Positions 53,401-60,210 of a stretch of DNA of 64,000 nt are shown here, piece by piece. The number at the start of each line of letters is the position of its first letter. Positions within the stretch are counted from its first letter, which is position 1. Source of the stretch: Saccharofermentans sp. (GTDB lineage Bacteria; Bacillota; Clostridia; Saccharofermentanales; Saccharofermentanaceae). A model generated the notes under the pieces. The model was not told where the DNA came from. It did not search any database and was given only the letters and a program-made list of their open reading frames with translations. Both the position numbers and the translations under genes were made by a program. Location of the stretch: contig JAEFAZ010000001.1 of assembly GCA_016292135.1 (NCBI GenBank), positions 372,001 through 436,000 on the forward strand. The letters are read 5' to 3'.

Positions 53401-53522
53401 GAATCAACTGCTGCATCAACTTTTCCCGCATCGAAAACGAGGTCCTGGGAGACGAATACAGAGGCGCTTATAAAAGCAAGCAAAAAGCTTAATGTCTTCC
53501 TAAGATACTTCCAGTGTTTCAC
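47439..53522 (-). CDS. Giant sortase-anchored protein: NlpC/P60-like + SpaA/CnaB + VaFE repeats
   Basis: A 2027-residue surface protein. A signal peptide (to about residue 37) is followed by an NlpC/P60-like cysteine peptidase domain (about 45-310). That domain has Cys88 in TTLDCISFVEL, NGDIMIF, His244 in IALHVGIYY and a third polar residue in LYHCS. SpaA/Cna_B-type domains follow, e.g. NLFTGAEFTVFEDD, KLEEKIP-like loops, GKLTINKTDEAEG and SGAVFELYVDSNND; such domains often hold isopeptide bonds. About four VaFE repeats (around ITDRVYYDGLITGREYVLEG) come last, then LPPTGE at 1990-1995, a hydrophobic stretch and NRRCKK. The sortase gene follows. It may be a cell-wall hydrolase or amidase displayed on a long stalk; pilus-like adhesion is equally possible. 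Confidence 0.9.
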   Translation of the reverse strand: MKHWKYLRKTLSFLLAFISASVFVSQDLVFDAGKVDAAVDSFKHFGVGTGLTAKEFVDNIGRYAKNMSGYKYGLTGTRYDSSETTLDCISFVELIYKLACGTAKGKGASASVAPTDNWRSDIKYYKEPSSTEPVNISSWTVTAKDIYGLCKPYSHNLRAFRSDVLDNPSSGVSHSSFTDVKNAKYYSDRVIDGEGSSNKSEADKAWKSLMSGIKFSDGTAGASNGDIMIFYEDGCTSYSDIALHVGIYYEIDGVPGLYHCSDSKGVTYVKNGDKVTYKVTKDSSAGHYGVRWEALSDGISKDVALTHLAAYKTVDREYPVNVAFLVNKTYKNNLFTGAEFTVFEDDKDTVRGKISDNDGNGVYSNYKDVSGESYLCLGKVSSDQTSLANTFYVKESKIPSEVVTGSGTFRAKEDYSDKSLYKIDVSFKAGAQDPSSGTLTYKVSGGSLKETVTVKVSDYSASDSYKDNSNKIRLSNNSDDYVKFDESLWLELTKKTNDAKIYDTKVTKLTLRKADNTALAHYMYSDSGWGWYLNDGAAYYGKYYPLMADSDYKITETYTVPLFHCYDGKTISYKVSNNDWKDKTYLFSTAGRPLGDLISISCTNTVDSSYFKLKKNVNYGTKEGFEFTLLTVDRSKTLAKGISDSKGNVNWKYYGTSSDSLTESTSITLPQGNYRLEEKIPDPVVTSYGADMHYDVPKGFTLDPSGKYAYRNISVDESGLELTADNNLPFGEISGSKSVPAGNRFDPASVKFALYYDRNGNERSDSGDSLITTGTVDGKGNIVWKDDVKHLAYGRYIVSEEWTADTFTYSDGSKGKYLSQNGSGWTKISDNRYEKAFEINDEKRSFSFKVVNSEDSGDLSLTKTFLTEGDVSITEFELLFKGKVIAKGSASPSGHGGYSTEVTWVFGGKKVKTMKLPAGEYEIREYIPESFYKKTSIRYSYAVPKGWERSSDSKYFYKKVTVSKDSTCNVEAENVMEKGKLTINKTDEAEGTDKEFIFHVYWRGNGKSPVDIGVFDEAHLLDTINVSTKADKKGQGSYTLKDVPFGFYEIRELIPDGYILAWDQDTDINGIVHVSDPRETGGGSISATNKINITVRAVKLDAWTGKMIFDPGQFSKNRHLKYTLYEDLNSDGILDENEIPTGREVEDKDNDGIILFSNVGKGDYLLKETGTVDGYYLSDSVSSFSVKTSDDIVLYPQDMPYAVPLKIEKTDLDDKSRLSGAVFELYVDSNNDQIWDKGDRKAMVKAGDELVEAMISETSEGIYECNGLLHFNDGSEEFGHSYILVERKAPEGYFFVKDGVCTADNTAVVFAVAAADCEGKDFKVSPVKFSIANKTGTVKAFKSDEEGSFIPGALFAVYKDMDKKELLATFSDSNGQYSYKGLGCGTYYLAELEAPAGYEADPAVYPFEITCGSPDVRVENKLAVKYGQEGKFVNCTIHTSARDARFKNEYEMMLSDDDDAVITDRVYYDGLITGREYVLEGTVLYARDAKKADGSCVKAGSVCSFKDGTPFTAKRTFVAGKDGEFVLSEDKLMSEGYIEIDIPCNASSLSKDLIPVVISEKLYRKDTGALVGSHKDLKAIRQTVIPVGIQTELTYSDGLSHIVPVAIEAGLTDKVSCRNLSCGKRYKLTGFLVDTKTGEKYLDPYGKEVRSSVEFTVTKERAKNTTAYSYTDEQNNSRTELLADIDVDVTFVLDTTDLEGKSVTAFEYLYVEEDGKYIPLASHEDISAKGQTVTVDKNIPRLKTVLSDKASATKTVSYGKKIVLEDSISYDGLCAGTEYTMEGLLFDKTEGKHLESNGKPVTTTLVFVPESEKGTVVMHFEVDSTVIAGHDLVAFEMLKRGGVIVASHCEAEDADQTVSVPSCKTNASTDKGSKLIESMRKAVIIDSVEYKGLTPGQDYCIVATLYTDKGSSLVRTDGTLLETKVNFTPLEADGKIDVSIVFSNNSLEAGTVIVVFEDIYLNDYRHNGEDILVTCHRDLACKEQSIGVKLPPTGETAPASEKITVMMLMILSTSVFLDIKNRRCKKT

Positions 53523-53539
53523 ATCAAGTCACCTGCCTT

Positions 53540-54472
53540 TCATCCGGCTACATTTTCAACAAGGCTGTCGTAGTAAGTGATCTCGTGCTCCCCTTTCTTA
53601 TATCCGTAGACGTTAAACGATAATACATCTGACCTGTTCATATGGTTGCAGTTGACATCTTCTATCATCGCGCACAGGGATTTTCTGTTATATGCTTCGT
53701 TATCAGTAAGGATTATCAGGTCGTGAACAGATGATGGTATGATCACAAGATCGGAATTCAAATCCACTGCGATCTTTTCAAAGACTTCAGGATAGAGCAG
53801 AGCAGTTGCCCCGAGATATTTATGCCGGTTCGTAAGCACCATGATATCGGGACCTGATATATCATCTTCTTCGGACAGAGGCAGCTCATCAGAAAGTTCG
53901 CTTAACATCATTCTCATGTCCTTACAGACAGGCTCGAGCATTCTTCCGGTATTGGAATAAGCTTTCGCGAAAAGCTGTTTTTCGGTCAGGTTTGCATGTT
54001 CCGCAAGATCCTTATCGATCACAAAGCTCATTACGCCATATTCATCGATAGATATGATCCTCCTGTATATAACAGCCATATCAAGGAAAGTCCTGTGCGG
54101 AAGGTCTTTAATGTAATCCTCATTGCCCTGTATGCCTATCAGCTGCAAAACAACATTTTCGAGAAGTGAATTTGCCGAAAAACAAGGTATGTCCGGTTTT
54201 TTGTTTTTGAGCGCACGGGTGATCATCTCAGACGTGCTCGTCATTACAGCATTGTAATCACCGCTTTCCTTATAATCCTCATACATCGGCTCGATGTAGA
54301 ACGTTGGAGCTGCATAGCTTTCAGGCGGCCTTGAAGGGGCAACGCTCACGCCTGTCAATTTTGCATTTACTTTTCTTATCTCATTTACTTTAAGCTGATA
54401 GTCGGAATAATCTTCTCCAAGATAAGCGATAAATTCGTCAAGCACCTTCTCTTTAAACTGTTCGTAATTCAT
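53540..54472 (-). CDS. DUF5688 family protein
   Basis: A 310-residue protein I recognise as DUF5688. It opens YEQFKEKVLDEFIAYLGEDY, has PTFYIEPMYEDYKESGDYN, then IQLIGIQGNEDYIKDLPHR-like context, AVIYRRIISIDEYGVMSFVI, and NRHKYLGATALLYPEV. No signal peptide or membrane helix is seen, so it is predicted to be cytosolic. Function is unknown for the family. It precedes the giant surface protein by 17 nt on the same strand, which suggests a linked role such as regulation or maturation; that is inference. A GGAG site precedes the ATG. Confidence 0.8.
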   Translation of the reverse strand: MNYEQFKEKVLDEFIAYLGEDYSDYQLKVNEIRKVNAKLTGVSVAPSRPPESYAAPTFYIEPMYEDYKESGDYNAVMTSTSEMITRALKNKKPDIPCFSANSLLENVVLQLIGIQGNEDYIKDLPHRTFLDMAVIYRRIISIDEYGVMSFVIDKDLAEHANLTEKQLFAKAYSNTGRMLEPVCKDMRMMLSELSDELPLSEEDDISGPDIMVLTNRHKYLGATALLYPEVFEKIAVDLNSDLVIIPSSVHDLIILTDNEAYNRKSLCAMIEDVNCNHMNRSDVLSFNVYGYKKGEHEITYYDSLVENVAG

Positions 54473-54503
54473 GTCTTTTTCTCCTTTTCGTAGTATTAGG
54501 CAT

Positions 54504-54530
54504 AAAAAAACGCACCCGCCAGGGGTGCGT
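54504..54530 (-). terminator. Strong hairpin terminator immediately upstream of the DUF5688 operon
   Basis: ACGCACCC / GGGTGCGT stem (54510-54517 with 54523-54530), 5-nt loop, followed on the minus strand by TTTTTTT. It ends about 30 nt before the DUF5688 ATG. It either ends the rpe transcript or attenuates the DUF5688 operon. Confidence 0.9.
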
Positions 54531-54557
54531 CAGATGCGTTTATTTATGTTCACTATG

Positions 54558-54587
54558 ATGATACTACGGATTGCCAGTCTCAATCAA
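54558..54587 (-). promoter_or_regulatory. Promoter candidate upstream of the hairpin before DUF5688
   Basis: TTGATT (54582-54587), an 18-nt spacer, TATCAT (54558-54563) on the minus strand. Its transcript would run into the terminator at 54504-54530 before reaching the gene. Confidence 0.35.
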
Positions 54588-54597
54588 CGGCAATCAT

Positions 54598-54644
54598 CGG
54601 AAAAAACCTGCAAAATCTACGAAATCAGCAGTCGGTTTTTTCCG
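54598..54644 (-). terminator. AT-rich inverted repeat after rpe, probable terminator
   Basis: An 11-bp perfect inverted repeat CGGAAAAAACC (54598-54608) and GGTTTTTTCCG (54634-54644) with a 25-nt loop, 10 nt after the rpe stop codon. A second near copy TTTTTTCCGAT follows at 54645-54655. The pairing ends in a T-run on the minus strand. Confidence 0.55.
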
Positions 54645-54654
54645 TTTTTTCCGA

Positions 54655-55317
54655 TTATCCTAAAGCAATCTCGCGGAGTTCCCTCACTGCCTTTGCGTGA
54701 TCATCGTTCCTGAAGACCGCATCACCTGCAACGAGGATGTCGCAGCCTGCGCCGTATACGCGTGCAGCTGTCGTCCTGTTGATCCCTCCGTCACAGGATA
54801 TCAATGTGCTGCAGCCTTCCTGTTCATCGATGGCTTTCCTTACGGCCTTGATCCTGTCATCTGAGATCTCCATATATCCCTGGCCGCCGAATCCGGGTCT
54901 GACGGTCATGAGAAGGATCTTATCCGTCTTGCTGACAAAGGGCAGGATGAGTTCAATGGGTGTGTCCGGATGTACAGCGATACCCGACTTGATGCCATAA
55001 GATCTTACGAGTTCGGACATTGCAGCCGGATCGTCCGTGCATTCGAGATGGAAAGTGATTATATCAGAACCTGCATCAACAAAGGGCTTGATGAACTTGC
55101 CGGGATTGGTGATCATGAGGTGTACGTCAAGGATCTTGTCCGTGTGCTTTCTCAAAGACTGAACAATGGGAATACCGAACGAAAGATTATCAACATAATG
55201 TCCGTCCATGACATCGATATGTATGTATTCGGCCTCTCCTTCAACTGCTCTTATTTCATCCATCAGATAGCCGAAATCTGCTGACAGGATCGAAGGTGCG
55301 ATGAAGCATTCTCTCAT
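54655..55317 (-). CDS. rpe: Ribulose-phosphate 3-epimerase
   Basis: Interconverts ribulose-5-phosphate and xylulose-5-phosphate in the pentose phosphate pathway. The 220-residue TIM barrel has APSILSADFGYL, HIDVMDGHYVDNLSFG (metal and catalytic Asp), DVHLMITNP, MTVRPGFGGQGYM and SCDGGINRTT. It overlaps rsgA by 4 nt, the Bacillus-type order rsgA-rpe. Confidence 0.97.
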   Translation of the reverse strand: MRECFIAPSILSADFGYLMDEIRAVEGEAEYIHIDVMDGHYVDNLSFGIPIVQSLRKHTDKILDVHLMITNPGKFIKPFVDAGSDIITFHLECTDDPAAMSELVRSYGIKSGIAVHPDTPIELILPFVSKTDKILLMTVRPGFGGQGYMEISDDRIKAVRKAIDEQEGCSTLISCDGGINRTTAARVYGAGCDILVAGDAVFRNDDHAKAVRELREIALG

Positions 55318-56234
55318 ACCGGTCTTATTCTCCTCTTATAGTTATTTCTATTATTATACAAATACTCGTATTCTTCGCGATACCTGTCGTAACGGCCCCT
55401 GTCGATCGTTCCCGACTCAAGTTCTTCCAAAACGGCACATCCTGTCTCGGAGATATGCCTGCAGTCGTCAAACCTGCATCTTGTTGCTGCCTTCATTATC
55501 TCAGGATAGCCGAAAACGACATCTTTATAATCGGTCCCGATATCGAAAAGCGACAATGAAGTAAAGCCCGGTGTATCTGTGATGAAGCCTGTTGCGGTAT
55601 CGAAAAGCTCGACATGACGGGTCGTGTGCTTGCCCCTCTTGAGCCTGTCACTTACAACACCGGTCTGCATTATATCACTCTCTAAGATATTATTGCATAT
55701 GGTACTTTTGCCGACACCGGAAGGGCCCGCAAAAGCGACGATCCCCGAAGGACAAACACGGGCAAGGTCTTCAGCCGAGAACAGGTTCTCCCTCGAAGAA
55801 TTGCAGACCATAAAACCCGCATCGGAATATATCTTCGTAAGCTTTTCGGCAAGTCCGGTGTCCAGATCGCATTTGGTAAACAGAAGGACCGTCCTTATAT
55901 TAAGGCTCGCGCAGATTATCAGGAGCTTATCGGTAAGAGTCAGATCCGGCTGCGGATCCACGACCGCAAAGGTAAGCATGAGGCAATCGATGTTGGCAAC
56001 ACTGGGCCTTATGAGATAGTTTTTCCTGGGAAGAATCTCGTCGATAACATAAGGGATGTCAGGATCGCCGGATTCAGATACTTTTACATTGTCTCCAACG
56101 GCAGGAACGACACCCGACTTGCGGATGCCGCCTCTGATCTGACATAGTATCCTGTCTCCATTAAGAAGTCTGACGGTATATGTACCGCCCACTCCCTTGG
56201 TTATTATCCCTTCCGTTTGCGTGTTATCCTCCAT
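55314..56234 (-). CDS. rsgA: Ribosome small subunit-dependent GTPase A
   Basis: RsgA checks 30S subunit maturation. The 306-residue protein has an N-terminal OB domain (ITKGVGGTYTVRLLNGDRIL), the circularly permuted GTPase (LLFTKCDLDTGLAEKL as G4, then AFAGPSGVGKSTICNNI as G1 and ITDTPGFTSL as G3) and a C-terminal zinc site ATRCRFDDCRHISETGCAV. It lies between prkC and rpe, which in Bacillus is the normal cluster; thiN, usually after rpe, is absent. Confidence 0.97.
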   Translation of the reverse strand: MEDNTQTEGIITKGVGGTYTVRLLNGDRILCQIRGGIRKSGVVPAVGDNVKVSESGDPDIPYVIDEILPRKNYLIRPSVANIDCLMLTFAVVDPQPDLTLTDKLLIICASLNIRTVLLFTKCDLDTGLAEKLTKIYSDAGFMVCNSSRENLFSAEDLARVCPSGIVAFAGPSGVGKSTICNNILESDIMQTGVVSDRLKRGKHTTRHVELFDTATGFITDTPGFTSLSLFDIGTDYKDVVFGYPEIMKAATRCRFDDCRHISETGCAVLEELESGTIDRGRYDRYREEYEYLYNNRNNYKRRIRPV

Positions 56235-56245
56235 TCTTATGCAGG

Positions 56246-58414
56246 TCAGGCCGTTTCTCCGCCGGGTTCGCCCTGATCCTGATCAGCCGGTGTAGGCTTG
56301 GGAGTCGGAGGCGGTGCATCCGTTGGCTTGGGCTTAGGCGTCGGTGTATTAGTCGGCGGAGGCGGGTCTGTCGGCTTGGGCTTCGGCGTCGGCGTTGCCG
56401 TAGGTGAAGGTGTCGGCGTTGCTGTCGGTGCTGCCGTAGGCTTCGGCTTGAATACGGCCGTCATGGTAATATCCTTATCACCGACGATAAGAGTATATGT
56501 ATTGGATACAGCGACCTTATTGCCGAGTTCATCGAGCCAGCAATCGAACTCATTTCCTTCGGAAGGAGTTGCGATCAATGTAACCTGGGTACCCGGAGCA
56601 TACTGTCCGCCGCCTTCTGCCGTACCGCCGCCCTGGGCGATAACATTGATATTGGTCATCTTAGGCGTAGGTGTAGGCGTTCCGCCGTTCTCCCAGTCTT
56701 CCTTCGTGCCAACATAGACCTTGATGGTGGAATTCCTCTGTATCGAATTTCCTGCAGCAGGATCTGTCAACATGACATACTGCTTGTCGGGAGGCAGATT
56801 CAGTACTGTCTCGGCACCGTAAAGCTTGTAATTGAGCACAGCATCGATAAGTTTCTGTGCAGCCTTATCCATCGTCATGCCCTTGATGTCGGGAACGACG
56901 CTGCTCGTAGGCTCAGTCGCATATACGATAACGACTGAATCACCCTTAGAAACAACAGAGCCTGCTTCAGGTTCGGTCCTGATGACGAGATCGGGAGCAA
57001 AATCCGTGGAAGTCTCAGTTCTATAAGTGACATTAAGTTCAAGACTGGTAAGAGCCTTGAAAGCATCGTCGTATTTAAGACCTGAATAATCAGACAAGGT
57101 GATCTTTTCGGTCTCTGAAGCGACAGTCAATATAAGAACATTAAGAGGGCTGTTGAGCTTGATGACGACACCTTCGTTAATGCTCTGGCGGATGATCGTA
57201 CCGGGAATGACCTTATCGTTCTGTTCATATTCGGGCTTGAAGTTGACGCCGAATTTTACGAGATCGGCCTTGACTTCGTCGTAGTTCATGCCGACATAAT
57301 TCTGGATGGTGAAATCAGTATTCTGTTCGACAGTCGTTGCATTCTGAACCGATTTAACGACGAGCACGCCGAGTCCTATCAGGACAGCGGCGATGCATAA
57401 GATGATCAGGGCGAGAATGACATTGTCCCTCATCCTGGATCTTCTTCTGGATTCGGCAGACTTCTCGATATCAGAGATCTTCTCGTAGTTCGGATCCTGC
57501 CTGAAAGAGATATTCTGTTCAAAGGTATTCGTCTCCTTGGTACTTGCCGTGATAACGCCATATACGCCGTTAGGATCAACGAGCAAAGAATCAAGTTCGC
57601 CGACCATCATGCCGAGAGTGGGATAACGCTTGTCGGGAGACTTCTGCATACACTTGTTGATGATGGCATCAAGACCTGAAGGGATGCCCGGCATAAGCGA
57701 AGATGCGACCGGAGGTGTCTCCTGAAGGTGCTTTACTGCGATGGCAACATTGGAATCGCCGTCGAAAGGCACTCTGCCCGTGATCATCTCGAAAAGGGTA
57801 ACACCCAATGAATATACGTCAGAAGCGGGACCTACGTTGCCGCCTCTGGCCTGCTCGGGCGAGAAATAATGTACGGAACCCATTGCTCCGCCGGCCATGG
57901 TTATGGTCGTGGAGGATGCTGCCCTTGCGATACCGAAATCGGTTATCTTGGCGATCTTATCTCTTGAGATAAGGATGTTCTGCGGCTTGATGTCTCTGTG
58001 AACGATACCGTTCTGGTGAGCATAGTCCAATGCAAGTCCGACCTGGATAACGATCGGGACTGCGACTTTCCAGTCAAGGTGACCGTTCTGATTGATAAGT
58101 TCTTTTACTGTGATACCGTCAACATATTCCTGAACGATATATCTGTAATTGCCTTCATGGCCTACGCCGAAGACCTTAACGATATTGGCATGGTTAAGAG
58201 AAGCTACTGATTTTGCTTCCGTGTCGAACCTTCTTATAAAATCCTCATCAGCGGAATATTCGGGCTTTAATACCTTGATGGCAACATTAATGCCGGTATT
58301 CATGTCGATACCGAGATAAACATTAGCCATACCGCCTCTGCCGATGAGCTTTACGATACGGTATTTACCTGCAAAGATCATGCCCTCAGGGCCCTGATTC
58401 TGATTCATGTTCAA
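56246..58414 (-). CDS. prkC: PASTA Ser/Thr protein kinase with extra extracellular domain and Thr/Pro-rich tail
   Basis: A 722-residue PrkC-type kinase sensing peptidoglycan fragments. Kinase: LIGRGGMANVYLG, ATP-binding Lys47 in VAIKVLKPE, catalytic HRDIKPQNIL and DFGIARA. A membrane helix (VILALIILCIAAVLIGLGVL, about 335-355) is followed by three PASTA repeats (to about 585). Then comes an unusual domain of about 65 residues (NINVIAQGGGTAEGGGQYAP to ITMTAVFKPKP), like InlB B-repeat or Flg_new beta modules. The last 60 residues are low-complexity Thr/Pro/Lys. Usual PrkC ends after PASTA or one Ig-like fold. Partner phosphatase stp lies upstream. Confidence 0.93.
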   Translation of the reverse strand: MNMNQNQGPEGMIFAGKYRIVKLIGRGGMANVYLGIDMNTGINVAIKVLKPEYSADEDFIRRFDTEAKSVASLNHANIVKVFGVGHEGNYRYIVQEYVDGITVKELINQNGHLDWKVAVPIVIQVGLALDYAHQNGIVHRDIKPQNILISRDKIAKITDFGIARAASSTTITMAGGAMGSVHYFSPEQARGGNVGPASDVYSLGVTLFEMITGRVPFDGDSNVAIAVKHLQETPPVASSLMPGIPSGLDAIINKCMQKSPDKRYPTLGMMVGELDSLLVDPNGVYGVITASTKETNTFEQNISFRQDPNYEKISDIEKSAESRRRSRMRDNVILALIILCIAAVLIGLGVLVVKSVQNATTVEQNTDFTIQNYVGMNYDEVKADLVKFGVNFKPEYEQNDKVIPGTIIRQSINEGVVIKLNSPLNVLILTVASETEKITLSDYSGLKYDDAFKALTSLELNVTYRTETSTDFAPDLVIRTEPEAGSVVSKGDSVVIVYATEPTSSVVPDIKGMTMDKAAQKLIDAVLNYKLYGAETVLNLPPDKQYVMLTDPAAGNSIQRNSTIKVYVGTKEDWENGGTPTPTPKMTNINVIAQGGGTAEGGGQYAPGTQVTLIATPSEGNEFDCWLDELGNKVAVSNTYTLIVGDKDITMTAVFKPKPTAAPTATPTPSPTATPTPKPKPTDPPPPTNTPTPKPKPTDAPPPTPKPTPADQDQGEPGGETA

Positions 58415-58426
58415 ACCATTCTCCCT

Positions 58427-59176
58427 TTACTTTTCTTTTTTCTGTCCGCAGACGATCCCAACGGCTGCGGTGCAGTTATCGAAACTGCCGTTGTCTATCG
58501 CTTTCCTGACAAGATCACAGGCAAAACCCTCAGGATCTTCTCTGTGCTCCCGTACATCAGCTATGTCGTCATCCGACACTGCCGAATATACTCCGTCAGA
58601 AAGGAGGACAAGACAATCGCCTTCCTTTACTTCTATCTCTGTTACCGACGGGGAAAGATATGTATTCTCACCTACCACCATCGTCAGGAGATGTCTGAGG
58701 GGATGTCTCCTCGCCTCTTCCTCTGTTATCTGACCCGAGGAAAGAAGGATCTCCGCGCGGTTATGGTCTCTGGTCACACGCTCTAACCCGTCTTCTGTTA
58801 CAAGGTACGCGCGGCTGTCTCCGACATGCCCGATGGTTACACGTTCAGGTGTCATAACAGCCACAGTCAGTGTAGTGCACATTCCCGTGAGTTTGGGTTC
58901 GTCAATACACCTTCTTAGTATTTTACCATTTACTGTATTAAAAAGGCGTAACAAAAAGTCTTTGCGCCCTTCAACGGTCAGATCGTCACTCCATCCATCC
59001 TCAAGGACAGATACAGTCTCAAGGCAGGCCATCTCACTCGCGATCTCGCCGTAAGGAGCTCCGCCCAGGCCGTCAGCGACAACAAGAAAAGCGGCATCAT
59101 CAGATACCGTGCATTTCACGGCATCTTCGTTCATGTCCCTGTATGGACCTTTGTCGCTAAATCCCCCTGTCAGCAA
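58427..59176 (-). CDS. PP2C-type Ser/Thr protein phosphatase (Stp/PrpC)
   Basis: Dephosphorylates targets of the neighbouring PASTA kinase. It has the metal-binding motifs FSDKGPYRDMNEDAV, VVADGLGGAPYGEIAS, TIGHVGDSRAYLV, HPLRHLLTMVVG and LLSDGVYSAV with Asp in FDNCTAAVG. I propose TTG 59176 as start, giving 249 residues: GGAGGG lies 7 nt upstream and the start overlaps the rlmN stop codon in TTGCTGA. An ATG at 59212 would add 12 residues not expected in PP2C and would read through the end of rlmN. It lies 12 nt upstream of prkC. Confidence 0.88.
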   Translation of the reverse strand: MLTGGFSDKGPYRDMNEDAVKCTVSDDAAFLVVADGLGGAPYGEIASEMACLETVSVLEDGWSDDLTVEGRKDFLLRLFNTVNGKILRRCIDEPKLTGMCTTLTVAVMTPERVTIGHVGDSRAYLVTEDGLERVTRDHNRAEILLSSGQITEEEARRHPLRHLLTMVVGENTYLSPSVTEIEVKEGDCLVLLSDGVYSAVSDDDIADVREHREDPEGFACDLVRKAIDNGSFDNCTAAVGIVCGQKKEK

Positions 59177-60210
59177 GATTTTCCCTCCACAGATCTTCTG
59201 AGCTGTCCGCATGCTGCCATTATATCCGTACCCATCTCTCTTCTCAATGTTGCATTGATGCCGTGAGCGTTGAGATAATCCTTGAACTTTTCTACGTTCT
59301 CCCTGGGACTCCTCTTGAAGTCGCTTCCGGGGAACTCATTGGCGGCTATCAGGTTTACATGACAGAGCATGCCCTTAAGCAGTTTTACCAGTTCCTTAGC
59401 GTTATCAAGATCGTCGTTGATCCCCGCGAAAAGTGAATATTCGAACGTTATCCTGCGCCCCGTGATCTCGGTATATCTTTTGCAGGCGGGGATCAGTTCT
59501 TCGATCTTATATCTTCTGTTGACCGGCATTATGCTGCTCCTGAGCTCATCGGTCGGCGCATGCAGCGATATAGCAAGGTTTACGTAGAGCTTCCTGTCCG
59601 CAAATTCATGGATCTTGGGAACGAGACCGCAAGTCGATACGGTTATGTGTCTTGCGCCGAGATTAAGTCCGTCAGCCGAAGTTGCCAGATCGATGAAAGC
59701 CATGAGATTATCGTAATTATCGAAAGGCTCACCGATGCCCATGACCACAACGCTGCTTATCTTTTCGCCCATAAGACGTGACGTGACCGTGATCTGGCCG
59801 AACAGTTCGCCGGAAGAAAGGCTCCTTCCGAATCCGGCATCAGCGGATGCGCAGAACCTGCAGCCCATCTTGCAGCCGGCCTGCGACGAGATACAGACAG
59901 AAAGACCTGTCTTATACGGCATAACAACTGTCTCGATGACGTTGTTATCCCAAAGCCTGTATACGAACTTGGTAGTCCCGTCTATCTCAGATACGAATTT
60001 ATGTATAACGTCAAATCCGTCGAATATATAGGTCTCCTCAAGAGCAGCCCTTATATCCTTGGGAATATTGTTCATGTCGGACGTTCTGACGACCCCTTTC
60101 GAGAGCCAGGAGAAGATCTGATCGGCGCGGTATCTGGGGATGCCCTGTGATTCACAGAATAAGAGCAGCTCCTCGTGATCGAGGTCAAGACAAAACTTCT
60201 TATCATTCAT
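59170..60210 (-). CDS. rlmN: 23S rRNA (adenine2503-C2)-methyltransferase RlmN
   Basis: A radical-SAM enzyme methylating C2 of A2503 in 23S rRNA and A37 in some tRNAs. The 346-residue protein has the cluster motif SSQAGCKMGCRFCASADAGF, MGIGEPFDNYDNLM, VSTCGLVPKI and ISLHAPTDELRSSIMP. The methyl-carrier and relay cysteines lie in the C-terminal AACGQLRRS region. It overlaps rsmB by 4 nt and its stop overlaps the proposed stp start. There is no Cfr-type indication. Confidence 0.96.
   Translation of the reverse strand: MNDKKFCLDLDHEELLLFCESQGIPRYRADQIFSWLSKGVVRTSDMNNIPKDIRAALEETYIFDGFDVIHKFVSEIDGTTKFVYRLWDNNVIETVVMPYKTGLSVCISSQAGCKMGCRFCASADAGFGRSLSSGELFGQITVTSRLMGEKISSVVVMGIGEPFDNYDNLMAFIDLATSADGLNLGARHITVSTCGLVPKIHEFADRKLYVNLAISLHAPTDELRSSIMPVNRRYKIEELIPACKRYTEITGRRITFEYSLFAGINDDLDNAKELVKLLKGMLCHVNLIAANEFPGSDFKRSPRENVEKFKDYLNAHGINATLRREMGTDIMAACGQLRRSVEGKSC

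Noticed and set aside
56290..56450. Low-complexity DNA repeat (GGTGTCGGC-like units)
   Set aside because: It encodes the Thr/Pro-rich tail of PrkC in frame; no independent element is needed.
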